Assembly (NCBI RefSeq): GCF_000720725.1 | Contig: NZ_JOCQ01000021.1 | Coordinates: 1 to 64,000 of the forward strand | Origin: Streptomyces rimosus subsp. rimosus | GTDB taxonomy: Bacteria > Actinomycetota > Actinomycetes > Streptomycetales > Streptomycetaceae | Direction: 5' to 3' | DNA: 64,000 nucleotides | Part shown: piece after piece, positions 17,909 to 26,774 of the stretch | How the letters are laid out: every line of letters begins with the position of its first letter | How positions within the stretch are numbered: the first letter of the stretch is position 1 | Program-made: the position numbers and the translations under genes | The notes under the pieces: generated by a model | The model's database searches: none | Seen by the model: only the letters and a program-made list of their open reading frames with translations | Told to the model about the DNA's origin: nothing

Positions 17909-18208
17909 CTTGAGTTCCCCTTCTCACGGTTGAGCGCCGCCCGATGTTACTGACGGCACATCAGATCGGTGGCTCAAGGTACGCCGGGGACCTTGCAGAG
18001 GGAAGTCACAGAACAGGCCGGATTCATACGGCGCGACGGGAACAGCAGCCACGTGGACACCACCACGTAACGCGCTCAACCCCTTACACAGGGCCATGGA
18101 GAGGGGGCGCGGCCACCCGAGGCCGGGCCCGTACCGTCCGCGCAGAAGCACCCCAGGGCCACCGCGCACCGCCTTCCAGGCGCGAACGAGGGCCCCGACC
18201 AGGGGCCC
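17909..18208. other. Promoter region of the surface operon
   Basis: 300 bases upstream of the LPQTG gene and downstream of the anti-sigma-like gene. Apart from the palindrome described separately, I see no gene or strong hairpin. Confidence 0.5.
17950..17964. promoter_or_regulatory. 15-bp imperfect palindrome upstream of surface operon
   Basis: CTGACGGCACATCAG has arms CTGA/TCAG with an additional inner matching pair, 41 bases upstream of the operon's first start codon. It lies inside a wider CCGAT...ATCGG pair (17941-17969). It is a plausible operator for the surface operon; the regulator is unknown. Confidence 0.35.
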
Positions 18209-18706
18209 TTAGGAAGGAGCTGCGAGTTCCGCCCACACGGTCTTGCCCGTGCCGTCGGGGTTCCGGACGACCCCCCAGTCCAGACACAGGCGCTGCACGA
18301 TGAACATGCCGTGCCCGCCGGGCCGCCCCGCCCGGTGCGGGGTGCGCGGCGCGGGCGAGCCCGCGCCCAGGTCGGTCACTTCGAGGCGCAGCACCTTGGC
18401 GTTGCTGCGCAGCCGCAGCTCCTCCGGCCCCTCGGCGTGCAGGCAGGCGTTGGTGACCAGCTCGGACACCACGAGCAGGACGTCCTCGGCGGCGGCCCGC
18501 TGGTCAGCGCTGGCGGCCGGGAGCCAGCCCCAGTCGTGGAGTGCCTGCCGGGCGAAGTCACGGGCACGGGCAACGGCTCCCTGCACACCCGCCAGGCGCA
18601 GCCTGCGGATCTGGCCGGCCGGGACGGCCGGGGAGGCGGAGGGAGCGCCGGCGTTGCCCGGCTCCGGGCCGAGGTCGCCCGGCGGGTACGGCCGGGTGGT
18701 GCTCAT
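18209..18706 (-). CDS. ATP-binding anti-sigma-factor-like protein (RsbW-type HATPase)
   Basis: 165 residues with a single GHKL ATPase fold. The N-box is ELVTNACLHAEG, the G1 region DLGAGSPAP, and the G2 region RPGGHGMFIVQRL. The N-terminal ~35 residues are Pro/Gly-rich. Streptomyces encodes many such RsbW-like serine kinases, which bind sigma factors or phosphorylate STAS antagonists. A STAS gene follows at 18888 on the same strand and a SigB/F-family sigma gene lies divergently beyond it, so the three probably form a partner-switch. Pairing is inferred from position. The gene is preceded by its own 180-bp gap. Confidence 0.87.
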   Translation of the reverse strand: MSTTRPYPPGDLGPEPGNAGAPSASPAVPAGQIRRLRLAGVQGAVARARDFARQALHDWGWLPAASADQRAAAEDVLLVVSELVTNACLHAEGPEELRLRSNAKVLRLEVTDLGAGSPAPRTPHRAGRPGGHGMFIVQRLCLDWGVVRNPDGTGKTVWAELAAPS

Positions 18707-18887
18707 CAGCGCTTCACCTCACCGATTCGCCATTTCACGGATAGCGGTTACCTGACAGATTCAACAGATTCAGATGTCTCCTGCCCGACGGGACCGTGAG
18801 AACACCCACTTCTTGGGTACGGAAGTTGTGACGCGGGCAACGCGCACGGGGGGAACCCCCGTGATCGCACCGCCGGCGCCGCTTCCG

Positions 18888-19256
18888 TCAGTCGGCGAGA
18901 GCCTTGTCGAGGGAGTCGTGCACGGTGAACACCGCGTCCGCGCCTGTGATCTCGAAGACCCGCGCCACCACCGGTTGCATTCCGGCCAGATGTACCCCGC
19001 CGCCCTCGGCCTCCGCCTTCAGGCGGGCGCCGAGCAGTACGTTCAGGCCGGTGGAGTCCATGAACTCCAGCTGTGAGCAGTCGACGACCAGTCGTGTGAA
19101 GCCGTCGGTGACGCACCCTTCGAGTGATTCACGCAACAGCTCCGCGGTGTGGTGGTCCAGCTCACCCGCGACGGTCACGATCGCGCTGGCACCTTGATGC
19201 CGGATAGCGACATTGAGCCGTCCCCGACTGGCACTGCCGACCGTCCCGCGGTCCAT
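18888..19256 (-). CDS. STAS-domain anti-sigma-factor antagonist
   Basis: 122 residues, a complete STAS domain. The regulatory Ser lies in FMDSTGLNVLLGARL, matching the SpoIIAA/RsbV phosphorylation site. The N-terminal strand is SAIVTVAGELDHHTAELL. In the family, the unphosphorylated form captures the anti-sigma factor and frees sigma. It is not BldG (the sequence differs from BldG as I recall it). It lies between the HATPase gene and the divergent sigma-factor gene. From memory, S. coelicolor has an equivalent antagonist (ArsI) beside sigI. Confidence 0.9.
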   Translation of the reverse strand: MDRGTVGSASRGRLNVAIRHQGASAIVTVAGELDHHTAELLRESLEGCVTDGFTRLVVDCSQLEFMDSTGLNVLLGARLKAEAEGGGVHLAGMQPVVARVFEITGADAVFTVHDSLDKALAD

Positions 19257-19517
19257 GCGCGTGCACCCCTCTTGCTGTCTCGGCGTCCGATTGCTTACGA
19301 CTGCGCTGACCGAAGACTACGCCTTCGATACGCGCGGCTGGTAGCCGAACAATACGCAATTACTGTCGAAACCGGACAACACGCACTTGCCATCTTCCGG
19401 CAAAGCCAGGTAGGCGTAGTAAGGACACGTTCGAAACGGCCGGCTTTGGAGGCGCCGCACACCGCAGCTTCACGTAGAGGCATCGGCAGCCATATGCCGA
19501 GAACGATGGAGGACAAC

Positions 19518-20525
19518 ATGTCACCCCGGCTCGACGAATTGCGCACCGAAGACACCACGGAGACCGCGTCGTCGACTCCCTTGTCAGAGACCACCCTCGC
19601 CAAGGCCGCTCTCACCGGCGCCGACCTGACCGAGGCCGCCCTGCCCGACCAGTCCCATACTTCTCATTCCCCGCATCTCACAGCTGAATCGTCCGAACCG
19701 GACGCGGCGGGAATTCCCGAGATCGACGGACTGCCCGAGATCCCCCCGTACGACGAGGTGGGGCCGCTGGACGCGCGGGCCCTGTCCAAGACCCTCTTCG
19801 AGCGCCTGGAATCGCTGGAAGAAGGCACCCACGAATTCGCGTACGTCCGCAACACCCTGGTCGAACTGAACCTCGCGCTCGTGAAGTTCGCGGCCTCCCG
19901 GTTCCGCTCCCGCAGCGAGCCCATGGAGGACATCGTCCAGGTCGGCACCATCGGCCTGATCAAGGCGATAGACCGCTTCGAGCTCAGCCGGGGCGTGGAG
20001 TTCCCGACGTTCGCCATGCCGACCATCGTCGGCGAGATCAAGCGCTTCTTCCGCGACACCAGCTGGTCCGTGCGGGTGCCCAGGCGCCTGCAGGAACTGC
20101 GGCTGGACCTGGCCAAGGCCGGCGACGAGCTCGCGCAGCAGCTGGACCGCTCCCCCACCGTGAGCGAGCTGGCCGAACGCCTCGGCATCACCAATGACGA
20201 GGTCGTCGAGGGCATGGCGGCGAGCAACGCGTACACCGCCAGCTCGCTGGACGCCCAGCCGGAGGAGGACGACAACGAGGGCGCGCTGGCCGACCGCATC
20301 GGCTACGAGGACCACGGACTCGAAGGCATCGAGTACGTCGAGTCCCTCAAGCCGCTGATCGCCGAGCTGCCGCCGCGCGACCGCAAGATCCTCTCGCTCC
20401 GCTTCGTCGCGAACATGACGCAGTCGGAGATCGGCGAGGAACTGAACATCTCCCAGATGCACGTCTCGCGCCTGCTGTCCCGCACGCTGGTGCGGCTCCG
20501 CAAGGGGCTGATGGTCGAGGAGTGA
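19518..20525 (+). CDS. RNA polymerase sigma factor, SigB/SigF/SigG family
   Basis: 335 residues from the ATG at 19518, preferred because GGAGG sits 5 nt upstream; ATGs at 19494 and 19506 lack one. The N-terminal ~90 residues are acidic and include a short pentapeptide-like stretch (AALTGADLTEAAL). Region 2 is EDIVQVGTIGLIKAIDRFEL and PTIVGEIKRFFRDTSW (core and -10 binding). Region 3 is SPTVSELAERLGITNDEVVE. Region 4 is LPPRDRKILSLRFVANMTQS, with the helix-turn-helix SEIGEELNISQMHVSRLL. The family directs stress and differentiation genes in Streptomyces. The context (divergent STAS antagonist, HATPase) matches my memory of the sigI locus of S. coelicolor, but that name is tentative. Confidence 0.92.
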   Translation: MSPRLDELRTEDTTETASSTPLSETTLAKAALTGADLTEAALPDQSHTSHSPHLTAESSEPDAAGIPEIDGLPEIPPYDEVGPLDARALSKTLFERLESLEEGTHEFAYVRNTLVELNLALVKFAASRFRSRSEPMEDIVQVGTIGLIKAIDRFELSRGVEFPTFAMPTIVGEIKRFFRDTSWSVRVPRRLQELRLDLAKAGDELAQQLDRSPTVSELAERLGITNDEVVEGMAASNAYTASSLDAQPEEDDNEGALADRIGYEDHGLEGIEYVESLKPLIAELPPRDRKILSLRFVANMTQSEIGEELNISQMHVSRLLSRTLVRLRKGLMVEE

Positions 20526-20594
20526 CGGTCGGGGAGCGACATCCCACGACCACCCCGCGGTCGCGGTCGGCCTGACGGTCCGGCTGACGCCCGC

Positions 20595-20640
20595 GCAGAG
20601 GAGGGCCTGCCCCGGAATCTCGGGACGGGCCCTCCTCTGC
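20595..20640. terminator. Terminator between sigma factor and methyltransferase genes
   Basis: 13-bp perfect arms (GCAGAGGAGGGCC / GGCCCTCCTCTGC) enclose a 20-nt interior with a further CCCG...CGGG pairing. It lies 70 bases past the sigma-factor stop. Confidence 0.78.
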
Positions 20641-20679
20641 TGTGTGGCTGCGCTCGGCTGCGTGGATGCGGCCGCCTCC

Positions 20680-20736
20680 GCTGTACGGGGGCGTTCGCCT
20701 CTGCTGTACGGGTTCTGCTGTACGGGGGCGTTCGCC
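20680..20736. repeat. Short direct repeats (20-bp units)
   Basis: GCTGTACGGGGGCGTTCGCC occurs at 20680-20699 and 20717-20736, with a partial copy GCTGTACGGG at 20703-20712. They fill the space between the sigma-factor terminator and the methyltransferase stop. No function is evident. Confidence 0.65.
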
Positions 20737-20761
20737 CCGGCCGTGCGGATGCGCTCGGCTT

Positions 20762-21454
20762 CTACGGGGCGCGCAGGTGGTGCACGTACGCCGGTGGCAG
20801 ATTGCGCCATACCGTGCTGCGCCCCTGCCCGTACCGCTGGCCGTACTCGGCCAGCACACCGGCCACGGCGCGGTGCCGGGCCGCCTCGGACCGGCCGGCC
20901 AGCAGCGCGCGGGCGGGGGCGGTGCCGAGGTAGGCGAAGTACGTGAGGTGCCCGCCCGGCCGGAGCACGGACAGGTAGCGGTCCAGGATCGTACGGACCT
21001 CGCCGGGCTCGAAGTTGGTGAAGGGGAGGCCGGAGACGACCGCGTCGTACCGGCGGTCCAGGGGGACCTCGGTGATCGAGCCGGGGAGGATCCGTATCCG
21101 GTCGGCCGCCGCGGCCAGGGTGACGTCCGTGCGCAGCGCGCCCTCCAGGGCCGCCACGAAGCGGGGATTGATCTCGACCACGTCCAGGTGGTCGGCGGGC
21201 CGCAGCAGTCCGGCCAGCGCGCGGGTGACGGGGCCGGTGCCCGCGCCCACTTCCAGGACGGCCGCCGGGCGGCCGGAGCGCCGCACTTCCCGGGCGAGCG
21301 GCGCGGTCAGCCGGGCGGCCAGCCACGGACTGCTGGCCGCCACGGCACCGGTGGTGTGCGGGGTGCGGGCCGCCTCGCGCAGGAAGCGCACGGGGCCGGT
21401 GGCGGTGGAGGTTGCGGGGGCTGCGGGAGGCGCGGGGGTCGGCGTGACGTTCAT
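20762..21454 (-). CDS. Class I SAM-dependent methyltransferase (phospholipid N-methyltransferase-like)
   Basis: 230 residues from the ATG at 21454. The SAM-binding core is VLEVGAGTGPVTRAL (motif I), VVEINPRFVAAL (motif II, acidic), and the post-motif VVSGLPFTNFEP. The SGLPFxNF segment, with a preceding FLREA, is typical of bacterial PmtA-like and rRNA-adenine-methyltransferase-related enzymes that methylate phosphatidylethanolamine. Substrate identity is inferred; other small-molecule targets are possible. No membrane segments are visible. It is divergent from the NarL-type sensor kinase, with a short shared promoter region. Confidence 0.82.
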   Translation of the reverse strand: MNVTPTPAPPAAPATSTATGPVRFLREAARTPHTTGAVAASSPWLAARLTAPLAREVRRSGRPAAVLEVGAGTGPVTRALAGLLRPADHLDVVEINPRFVAALEGALRTDVTLAAAADRIRILPGSITEVPLDRRYDAVVSGLPFTNFEPGEVRTILDRYLSVLRPGGHLTYFAYLGTAPARALLAGRSEAARHRAVAGVLAEYGQRYGQGRSTVWRNLPPAYVHHLRAP

Positions 21455-21585
21455 GCTGGTGACGCTAGGAAGCAGCGGGGCACGGTCCATCGGCCGTTGT
21501 GCGAGGGGCACCCCGTACGAAAGTAGGGGGCAGATGCCGCCGCAGGTCGAATGTGCGTGCCCTGCCGCGGCCATATGCTCGTCGC

Positions 21586-22812
21586 GTGCTGAAGGTGACG
21601 AAACGGGCCAGGCCGAAACCGGGGATGACAAACCCGGGCAGGCCGGGCCTGGCGCGGACGGAGCGCGGCTGGCCCTGGTGGGCCGAGGCGCTGCTGCTGG
21701 CCGCCGTCGCCCAGGAGGCCGGGCAGGAGGCGTACATCAGCGCGGGCGGGGCCGTGCTGAGCCCGGAGGTCGCCCTGGCCGTCGCCGGGGCCCTGTCGGT
21801 GGCGCTGCGATACCGCCGCCCGGCGCTCGCCCTGCTCTGTACGGTCGCGCTGGCCGCCGGGCTGGGCATGGTGCTGCCGCTGCTGGTCGTGCTCTTCCAC
21901 CTGGTCGCCCACGGGCGCCTGGTCGTCCCCTTCGTGGCCGCAGCCGTGGCCCTGGCGGGGAACGCGCTGGTGCAGCCACCGCAGAGCCTGTGGATGAGCC
22001 GTTCGTACGGTCCGCTGATGCCGCTGGGCATCGTGCTCGCGCTGGGGCTCTGGGCGAGCAGCCGGCGCCGTCTGGAGGCCGCCCTCGCCGCGCGCGTCGA
22101 GCAGTTGCGGGTGGAGCGCGAACTGCGCTCGGAACAGGCCCGGCTCACCGAACGCGCCCGTATCGCCGCCGAGATGCACGACGTCCTCGCCCACCGGCTG
22201 ACGGTCCTCGCGCTGCACACCGGCGCCCTGCAAAGGCGCGCCGACAGCCTGCCCGCACCGGTCGCGGACCGGCTCGCGCTGCTGCGCACCACCTCGACCG
22301 AGGCGCTCGGCGACCTGCGGGACGTACTGGGCGCGCTGCGCGACACCGAAGGGCGGCCGGAGCAGGCCGCGGCGGACGCCTCCCGGGTGCCGGGGCTGCG
22401 GGAACTCCCGGCGCTGCTGGACGAGGCACGCGCCGCCGGCCAGAAGATCGAGGCCGATATCGAGGGCGACGGCCGGAGCCTGCCCGCCGGGCGGCGCCTG
22501 GCCGTTCACCGGCTCGTCCAGGAGGCCCTGACCAATGCCCGTAAGCACGCGCCGGACGCCCAGGTACGGGTGACGGTGCGTTACGGGCCGTACGAGACCG
22601 CCGTCGAGGTGCGCAACGCACCGGCCCGGGCGGGCGCGGAGCCTCCTGCGCCCGGTCCGGCCAGCGGCTACGGCCTGCTCGGCCTGACGGAACGGATGTC
22701 GGCACTGGGCGGCACCCTGGAGTACGGACCGACTGGGGACCGCGGTTGGCGTATCGCCGCCACCCTCCCGGCACACTCCGGTCCGGACGCACCGACGACG
22801 GGAGCGACATGA
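21586..22812 (+). CDS. NarL-type sensor histidine kinase (HisKA_3)
   Basis: About 408 residues from a GTG at 21586 (a GTG at 21595 is equally possible). An N-terminal membrane region of roughly four to five helices (to ~residue 165) is followed by a coiled dimerisation helix and the phosphorylation site ARIAAEMHDVLAHRLTVLAL. The ATPase region has LVQEALTNARKHAP (N-box) and GYGLLGLTERMSALGG (G-box). This layout is the DesK/LiaS-like family that pairs with LuxR-type regulators. Its stop overlaps the next gene's start (ATGA), so the partner is the downstream regulator. The ligand is not evident; the sensor is essentially all membrane. Confidence 0.91.
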   Translation: MLKVTKRARPKPGMTNPGRPGLARTERGWPWWAEALLLAAVAQEAGQEAYISAGGAVLSPEVALAVAGALSVALRYRRPALALLCTVALAAGLGMVLPLLVVLFHLVAHGRLVVPFVAAAVALAGNALVQPPQSLWMSRSYGPLMPLGIVLALGLWASSRRRLEAALAARVEQLRVERELRSEQARLTERARIAAEMHDVLAHRLTVLALHTGALQRRADSLPAPVADRLALLRTTSTEALGDLRDVLGALRDTEGRPEQAAADASRVPGLRELPALLDEARAAGQKIEADIEGDGRSLPAGRRLAVHRLVQEALTNARKHAPDAQVRVTVRYGPYETAVEVRNAPARAGAEPPAPGPASGYGLLGLTERMSALGGTLEYGPTGDRGWRIAATLPAHSGPDAPTTGAT

Positions 22813-23459
22813 TCCGCATGCTGGTCGCCGACGACGACAGTCTGGTCCGGCTCGCGCTGACGGACATCCTCGGCGACGCGCCCGGCATCACCGTCGTGGC
22901 CGAGGCGGCGGACGGCGCCGAAGCCGTCGAACTGGCCCGTGCCCACCGGATCGACGTGGCGCTGATGGACATCCGCATGCCCCGCCTGGACGGCATCGCC
23001 GCCACCGAGCGGCTGCGCGGGCTGCCGGAGCCGCCGGAGGTCGTGGTGCTGACCACCTTCGACCTCGACCAGTACGTGTACGACGCGCTCACCGCGGGCG
23101 CCTCGGGCTTCTTGCTCAAGGACAGCGACCCGGCGGAGATCATCCGCGCCGTACGGGTCGTGGCCGACGGCCAGGCCATGCTGCACCCCACGGCCGCCCG
23201 CCGCCTGATCGACCGCTACCACCACACGACCGCCCGCGGCACGCCGGACGCCCGCTCCCGCATCGCACGCCTCACGCCCCGCGAGACCGAGGTGCTGGCC
23301 CTCCTCGCCGACGGCGCCTCGAACGCGCAGATCGCGGGCGCGCTGGCGATGCGCGAGAGCACGGTCAAGGCCCATGTCAGCCGCATCCTGGCGACGTTGG
23401 AGGTGGGCAACCGGGTGCAGGCGGCGTTGTGTGCCCGGGATGCGGGGGTGGTGGGGTGA
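22809..23459 (+). CDS. NarL/LuxR-type response regulator
   Basis: 216 residues. The receiver domain has VADDDSLVR acidic residues, phospho-Asp in VALMDIRMPRLDG, Thr in VVLTTFD and Lys in GFLLKDSDPAE. The LuxR-type helix-turn-helix at the C-terminus reads LTPRETEVLALLADGASNAQ then RESTVKAHVSRIL. The ATG is embedded in the kinase stop (ATGA), giving strict co-translation. The operon ends at a strong terminator 12 bases after the stop. Target genes are not indicated locally. Confidence 0.95.
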   Translation: MIRMLVADDDSLVRLALTDILGDAPGITVVAEAADGAEAVELARAHRIDVALMDIRMPRLDGIAATERLRGLPEPPEVVVLTTFDLDQYVYDALTAGASGFLLKDSDPAEIIRAVRVVADGQAMLHPTAARRLIDRYHHTTARGTPDARSRIARLTPRETEVLALLADGASNAQIAGALAMRESTVKAHVSRILATLEVGNRVQAALCARDAGVVG

Positions 23460-23470
23460 GGGGAACGGGA

Positions 23471-23513
23471 AGGGCCGTGCCCCGGAACCGGTGTGGTTCC
23501 GGGGCACGGCCCT
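23471..23513. terminator. Strong bidirectional terminator
   Basis: A perfect 19-bp stem (left arm AGGGCCGTGCCCCGGAACC) with a 5-nt GGTGT loop, between convergent genes. Confidence 0.9.
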
Positions 23514-23529
23514 GCCATTCAGCGTGTGA

Positions 23530-23964
23530 TCACAGCTTGGTGGAGATCACCGCGATCGGGCGCTCGTCGTCCTTCTCGCCCGGCGCCACGTAGTTGGCGG
23601 TGACCTTCACCTGGTCGCCCTTCACGAAGTGCGAGCCCTTGGTCGGCCGCAGCTTCACCGTGAGGACACGGTCGTTGTAGTCGCAGATAATCTTGTCGGC
23701 CGCGACGGCACCGGTCGCCACCGACTTGGTGTCCTTGCCCTTCTCCAGCTTGGTCATCTTGGTGACCAGCTGCCACTGGAGGCCGGTGTCGCAGGAGTAC
23801 TTGACGGTCACGGACAGCGCGCCGCCGCGCAGCTGCGCCCGCTCGATCGAGATCAGGTTGGCCTTCGCCGCCGCGCCCGGCGCCATGGCCAGGGAGGCGC
23901 CGCCGAGGACGGCGACGGCGGCCGCGGTGCCCGCGATGCGGGTCTTCAGACGGGTCGACTTCAT
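23530..23964 (-). CDS. Small secreted protein of unknown function
   Basis: 144 residues from the ATG at 23964, with GGAAGGAA eight bases upstream. The signal peptide (MKSTRLKTRIAGTAAAVAVL, cleavage near AAAKA at ~33) is clear. The mature ~110 residues are rich in Lys, Val and Thr with alternating hydrophobic strands. Two Cys (in YSCDTGLQW and KIICDYND) probably form a disulphide. No catalytic motif is visible; it looks like a single extracellular beta-domain. It is monocistronic, between a terminator and the hut operon end. I do not recognise the family. Confidence 0.8.
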   Translation of the reverse strand: MKSTRLKTRIAGTAAAVAVLGGASLAMAPGAAAKANLISIERAQLRGGALSVTVKYSCDTGLQWQLVTKMTKLEKGKDTKSVATGAVAADKIICDYNDRVLTVKLRPTKGSHFVKGDQVKVTANYVAPGEKDDERPIAVISTKL

Positions 23965-24135
23965 ATGGGTTCCTTCCCCCCGTGCGGTCGCCCTGGTCGT
24001 GCACGGGAGGAACATGGAGGAACGCGAGGTTCCTCCAACCGTGCGGGCGACTGCGACAGTTGTTCGTATTGAGGTCTGGAGATTACGTGATCTACGCAAT
24101 GTCCGGTACCGGAATACGACCACGCCGCTGTGTGA

Positions 24136-25344
24136 TCAGGCGCACACCCCTCGCCGCCAGACCCGGGAGACGAGCGGGACGCCCGGGCGGTAGGCGAGGT
24201 GGACGTGGGAGGGGGCGTCGAGGAGGGTGAGATCGGCGCGGGTGCCTGGGGTGAGGCGGCCGATGTCGGTGCGGCGCAGGGCCGCCGCGCCGCCCGCCGT
24301 GGCGGACCAGACGGCTTCGTCCGGGGTCATCTTCATGTCCCGTACGGCGAGCGCGATGCAGAACGGCATCGAGCTGGTGAAGGACGAGCCGGGGTTGCAG
24401 TCGGTGGACAGCGCGACGGTGGCGCCCGCGTCGAGGAGGGGGCGCGCGTCGGGCCACCGGGCGCGGGTGGAGAACTCGGCGCCGGGCAGCAGCGTGGCGA
24501 CGGTCGAGCTGTTGGCCAGCGCGTCGATGTCGGCGGCGTCCAGGTGGGTGCAGTGGTCGGCGGAGGCGGCGTCGAGTTCGACGGCGATCTGGACGCCGGG
24601 GCCGTGGTGGAGCTGGTTGGCGTGCACGCGCGGGTGCAGGCCCCTGGCCTTGCCCGCGGTGAGGATGGCGCGGGCCTGGTCCCCGTCGAAGGCGCCCTGT
24701 TCGCAGAACACGTCGATCCAGCGGGCGTGCGGGGCGCACGCGTCCAGCATGGGGCCGGTGACGAGGTCGACGTAGCCCGCGGGGTCGTCGGCGTAGTCGG
24801 GGGAGACGATGTGCGCGCCGAGGAAGGTGACTTCGTCGGTGTGGGCGGCGGCGATGCGCAGGGCGCGGGCCTCGTCCTCGACGTTCAGGCCGTAGCCGGA
24901 CTTGGTCTCCATCGTCGTGGTGCCCTGGCGCAGCGCCTCGGCCAGGTACTTGGCGACGTTGGCGTGCAGGTCCTCGTCGCTGGCGGCGCGGGTGGCGGCG
25001 ACGGTGGTGCGGATGCCGCCGGCCGAGTACGCGCGGCCGGACATCCGGGCGTTGAACTCGGCGGTGCGGTCGCCGCCGAAGACCAGGTGGGAGTGGGAGT
25101 CGACGAAGCCGGGGAGCCCCGCGCGGCCCTCGGCGTCGACGCGATTGTCAGTGGCGGGTGCTTTGCTTGTCGGACCGACCCAGGCAACGCGGTCGCCGTC
25201 GAAGACGACCGCCGCGTCCTGGAGCAGACCGAGGGGGCCTTCACCGAGGGAGGGGTCGTTGGTGACGAGACTGGCGATGTTGGTGATGACGGTGGTGCGG
25301 CCGGTGGCGGCGGGCTCCGCGGCCGCGCTGCTGGGGTGGTTCAT
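24136..25344 (-). CDS. hutI: Imidazolonepropionase
   Basis: 402 residues, full length. It hydrolyses 4-imidazolone-5-propionate to N-formimidoyl-L-glutamate, the third step of histidine degradation. Amidohydrolase-superfamily metal motif GFVDSHSHLVFGGDR near residue 70; ETKSGYGL; HANQLHHGPG; and STDCNPGSS carrying the conserved Asp. The ATG at 25344 follows the hutF stop by 29 bases, with GGAG upstream. It is the last gene of the operon. Confidence 0.96.
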   Translation of the reverse strand: MNHPSSAAAEPAATGRTTVITNIASLVTNDPSLGEGPLGLLQDAAVVFDGDRVAWVGPTSKAPATDNRVDAEGRAGLPGFVDSHSHLVFGGDRTAEFNARMSGRAYSAGGIRTTVAATRAASDEDLHANVAKYLAEALRQGTTTMETKSGYGLNVEDEARALRIAAAHTDEVTFLGAHIVSPDYADDPAGYVDLVTGPMLDACAPHARWIDVFCEQGAFDGDQARAILTAGKARGLHPRVHANQLHHGPGVQIAVELDAASADHCTHLDAADIDALANSSTVATLLPGAEFSTRARWPDARPLLDAGATVALSTDCNPGSSFTSSMPFCIALAVRDMKMTPDEAVWSATAGGAAALRRTDIGRLTPGTRADLTLLDAPSHVHLAYRPGVPLVSRVWRRGVCA

Positions 25345-25373
25345 CGTGGGAGTGCTCTCCTTCGGCCGCGGAC

Positions 25374-26774
25374 TCAGCCGCGTACGGCCGCGATGGCCTC
25401 GGCCAGCGCGGCGGGGACATCGGGCACGAGCGTATGGACTCCGTCGCGTACGACCTGGCGGCCGCCCACGACCGTATGGCGCACGTCCGCCCCGGAGGCG
25501 GCGAATACCGCCGTCTCGGCGCCCAGCCTGGGCAGCGGGCCCGCGGTGCGTACGGAGTCCAGCGCGATCGTGGTGAGGTCGGCGAGCGCGCCGCGCTCGA
25601 TGGCGCCGGCCTCGTCCCAGCCCAGCGCGGCGTGGCCGTCGGCGGTGGCGGCGCGCAGCAGGGCGGCGGCCGTCCAGTGGCCGCGGGTGCGGGTGCGCAG
25701 CCGTTCGTCCAGCTCCATCGCGCGGGCCTCTTCGAAGAGGTCGATGACGGCGTGGCTGTCGCTGCCGAGCGACAAGGGGCTGCCGGCGGCCTGCAGCTGG
25801 ACGGCGGGGCCGATGCCGTCGGCGAGGTCGCGCTCGGTGGTGGGGCACATGCACACGCCGGTGGTGGCGGCGCCCAGCAGCCGTACGTCCTCGCCGGTGA
25901 GGTGGGTGGCGTGCACGGCCGTGGTGCGGCGGCCCAGGACGCCGTGTTCGGCGAGCAGCTGGGTGGGCGTGCGGCCGTGCGCCTCGCGGCAGGCGTCGTT
26001 CTCGGCGGTCTGCTCGGAGAGGTGGACGTGCAGCGGGGCCTGCCGCTGCCCGACCCACTCCGCGACGGTGCTCAGCTGGTCGGCGGGCACCGCGCGTACG
26101 GAGTGCACGGCCGCTCCGATGCGGGCGTGCGGCCTGCCCTCCTTCAGGCCGGACGCGCGCTCGGCCCAGGCGTCGGCCGTGCCGTCGGAGAAGCGCAGCT
26201 GGTGGTGGTTGGGCGGGGCGCCGAAGCCGGCGGAGAGGTAGGCGGTGTCCAGCAGGGTGATGCGGATGCCGGCCTCGTCGGCGGCGGCGATCAGCGCCTC
26301 GCCCATCGCGTTGGGGTCGGCGTAGCGGGTGCCGCCCGGCCCGTGGTGGAGGTAGTGGAATTCGCCGACGCAGGTGATGCCGGTCAGCGCCATCTCCGCG
26401 TAGACGGCCCGCGCGAGCGCGTGATAGCTGTCCGGCGTGAGCTGGGAGGCGACCTGGTACATCACCTCGCGCCAGGTCCAGAAGGTGCCGGAGCCGACCT
26501 GGACGGTGCCGCGCAGCGCCCGGTGGAAGGCGTGCGAGTGGGCGTTGGCCAGTCCCGGGAGCGTCAGGCCGCGCAGGGCGACGGCGCCGGGCGGCGGGGC
26601 CGGGACCTCGGTCCGTACGGCGGTGATCCGCCCCTCGGCCGCATCCACGTCCACGGCCACGCCCGGCTCGACGTGCGTGCCGAGCCAGGCGTGTTCCAGC
26701 CAGTACGTCTTCGGGGCGGCCGGCCGCGGCCCGTCGCCGGGTCGCGGGGTCGGCTCGGCTTCCTGCGGCGTCAC
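25374..26774 (-). CDS. hutF: Formimidoylglutamate deiminase
   Basis: 466 residues. It converts N-formimidoyl-L-glutamate to N-formyl-L-glutamate plus ammonia, which defines the five-step (formylglutamate) route. Amidohydrolase motifs: LANAHSHAFHRALRG (HxH), HVHLSEQTAEN, and GSDSHAVIDLFEEARAMEL. The GTG at 26774 overlaps the preceding stop as GTGA; a second GTG two codons upstream is possible. Its presence means a formylglutamate hydrolase is needed to finish the pathway, and the M20 enzyme just upstream is the candidate. Confidence 0.94.
   Translation of the reverse strand: MTPQEAEPTPRPGDGPRPAAPKTYWLEHAWLGTHVEPGVAVDVDAAEGRITAVRTEVPAPPPGAVALRGLTLPGLANAHSHAFHRALRGTVQVGSGTFWTWREVMYQVASQLTPDSYHALARAVYAEMALTGITCVGEFHYLHHGPGGTRYADPNAMGEALIAAADEAGIRITLLDTAYLSAGFGAPPNHHQLRFSDGTADAWAERASGLKEGRPHARIGAAVHSVRAVPADQLSTVAEWVGQRQAPLHVHLSEQTAENDACREAHGRTPTQLLAEHGVLGRRTTAVHATHLTGEDVRLLGAATTGVCMCPTTERDLADGIGPAVQLQAAGSPLSLGSDSHAVIDLFEEARAMELDERLRTRTRGHWTAAALLRAATADGHAALGWDEAGAIERGALADLTTIALDSVRTAGPLPRLGAETAVFAASGADVRHTVVGGRQVVRDGVHTLVPDVPAALAEAIAAVRG

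Noticed and set aside
18815..18820. GGGTAC resembling a SigB-type -10 box
   Set aside because: It faces away from the neighbouring minus-strand genes and no matching -35 lies at the expected distance.
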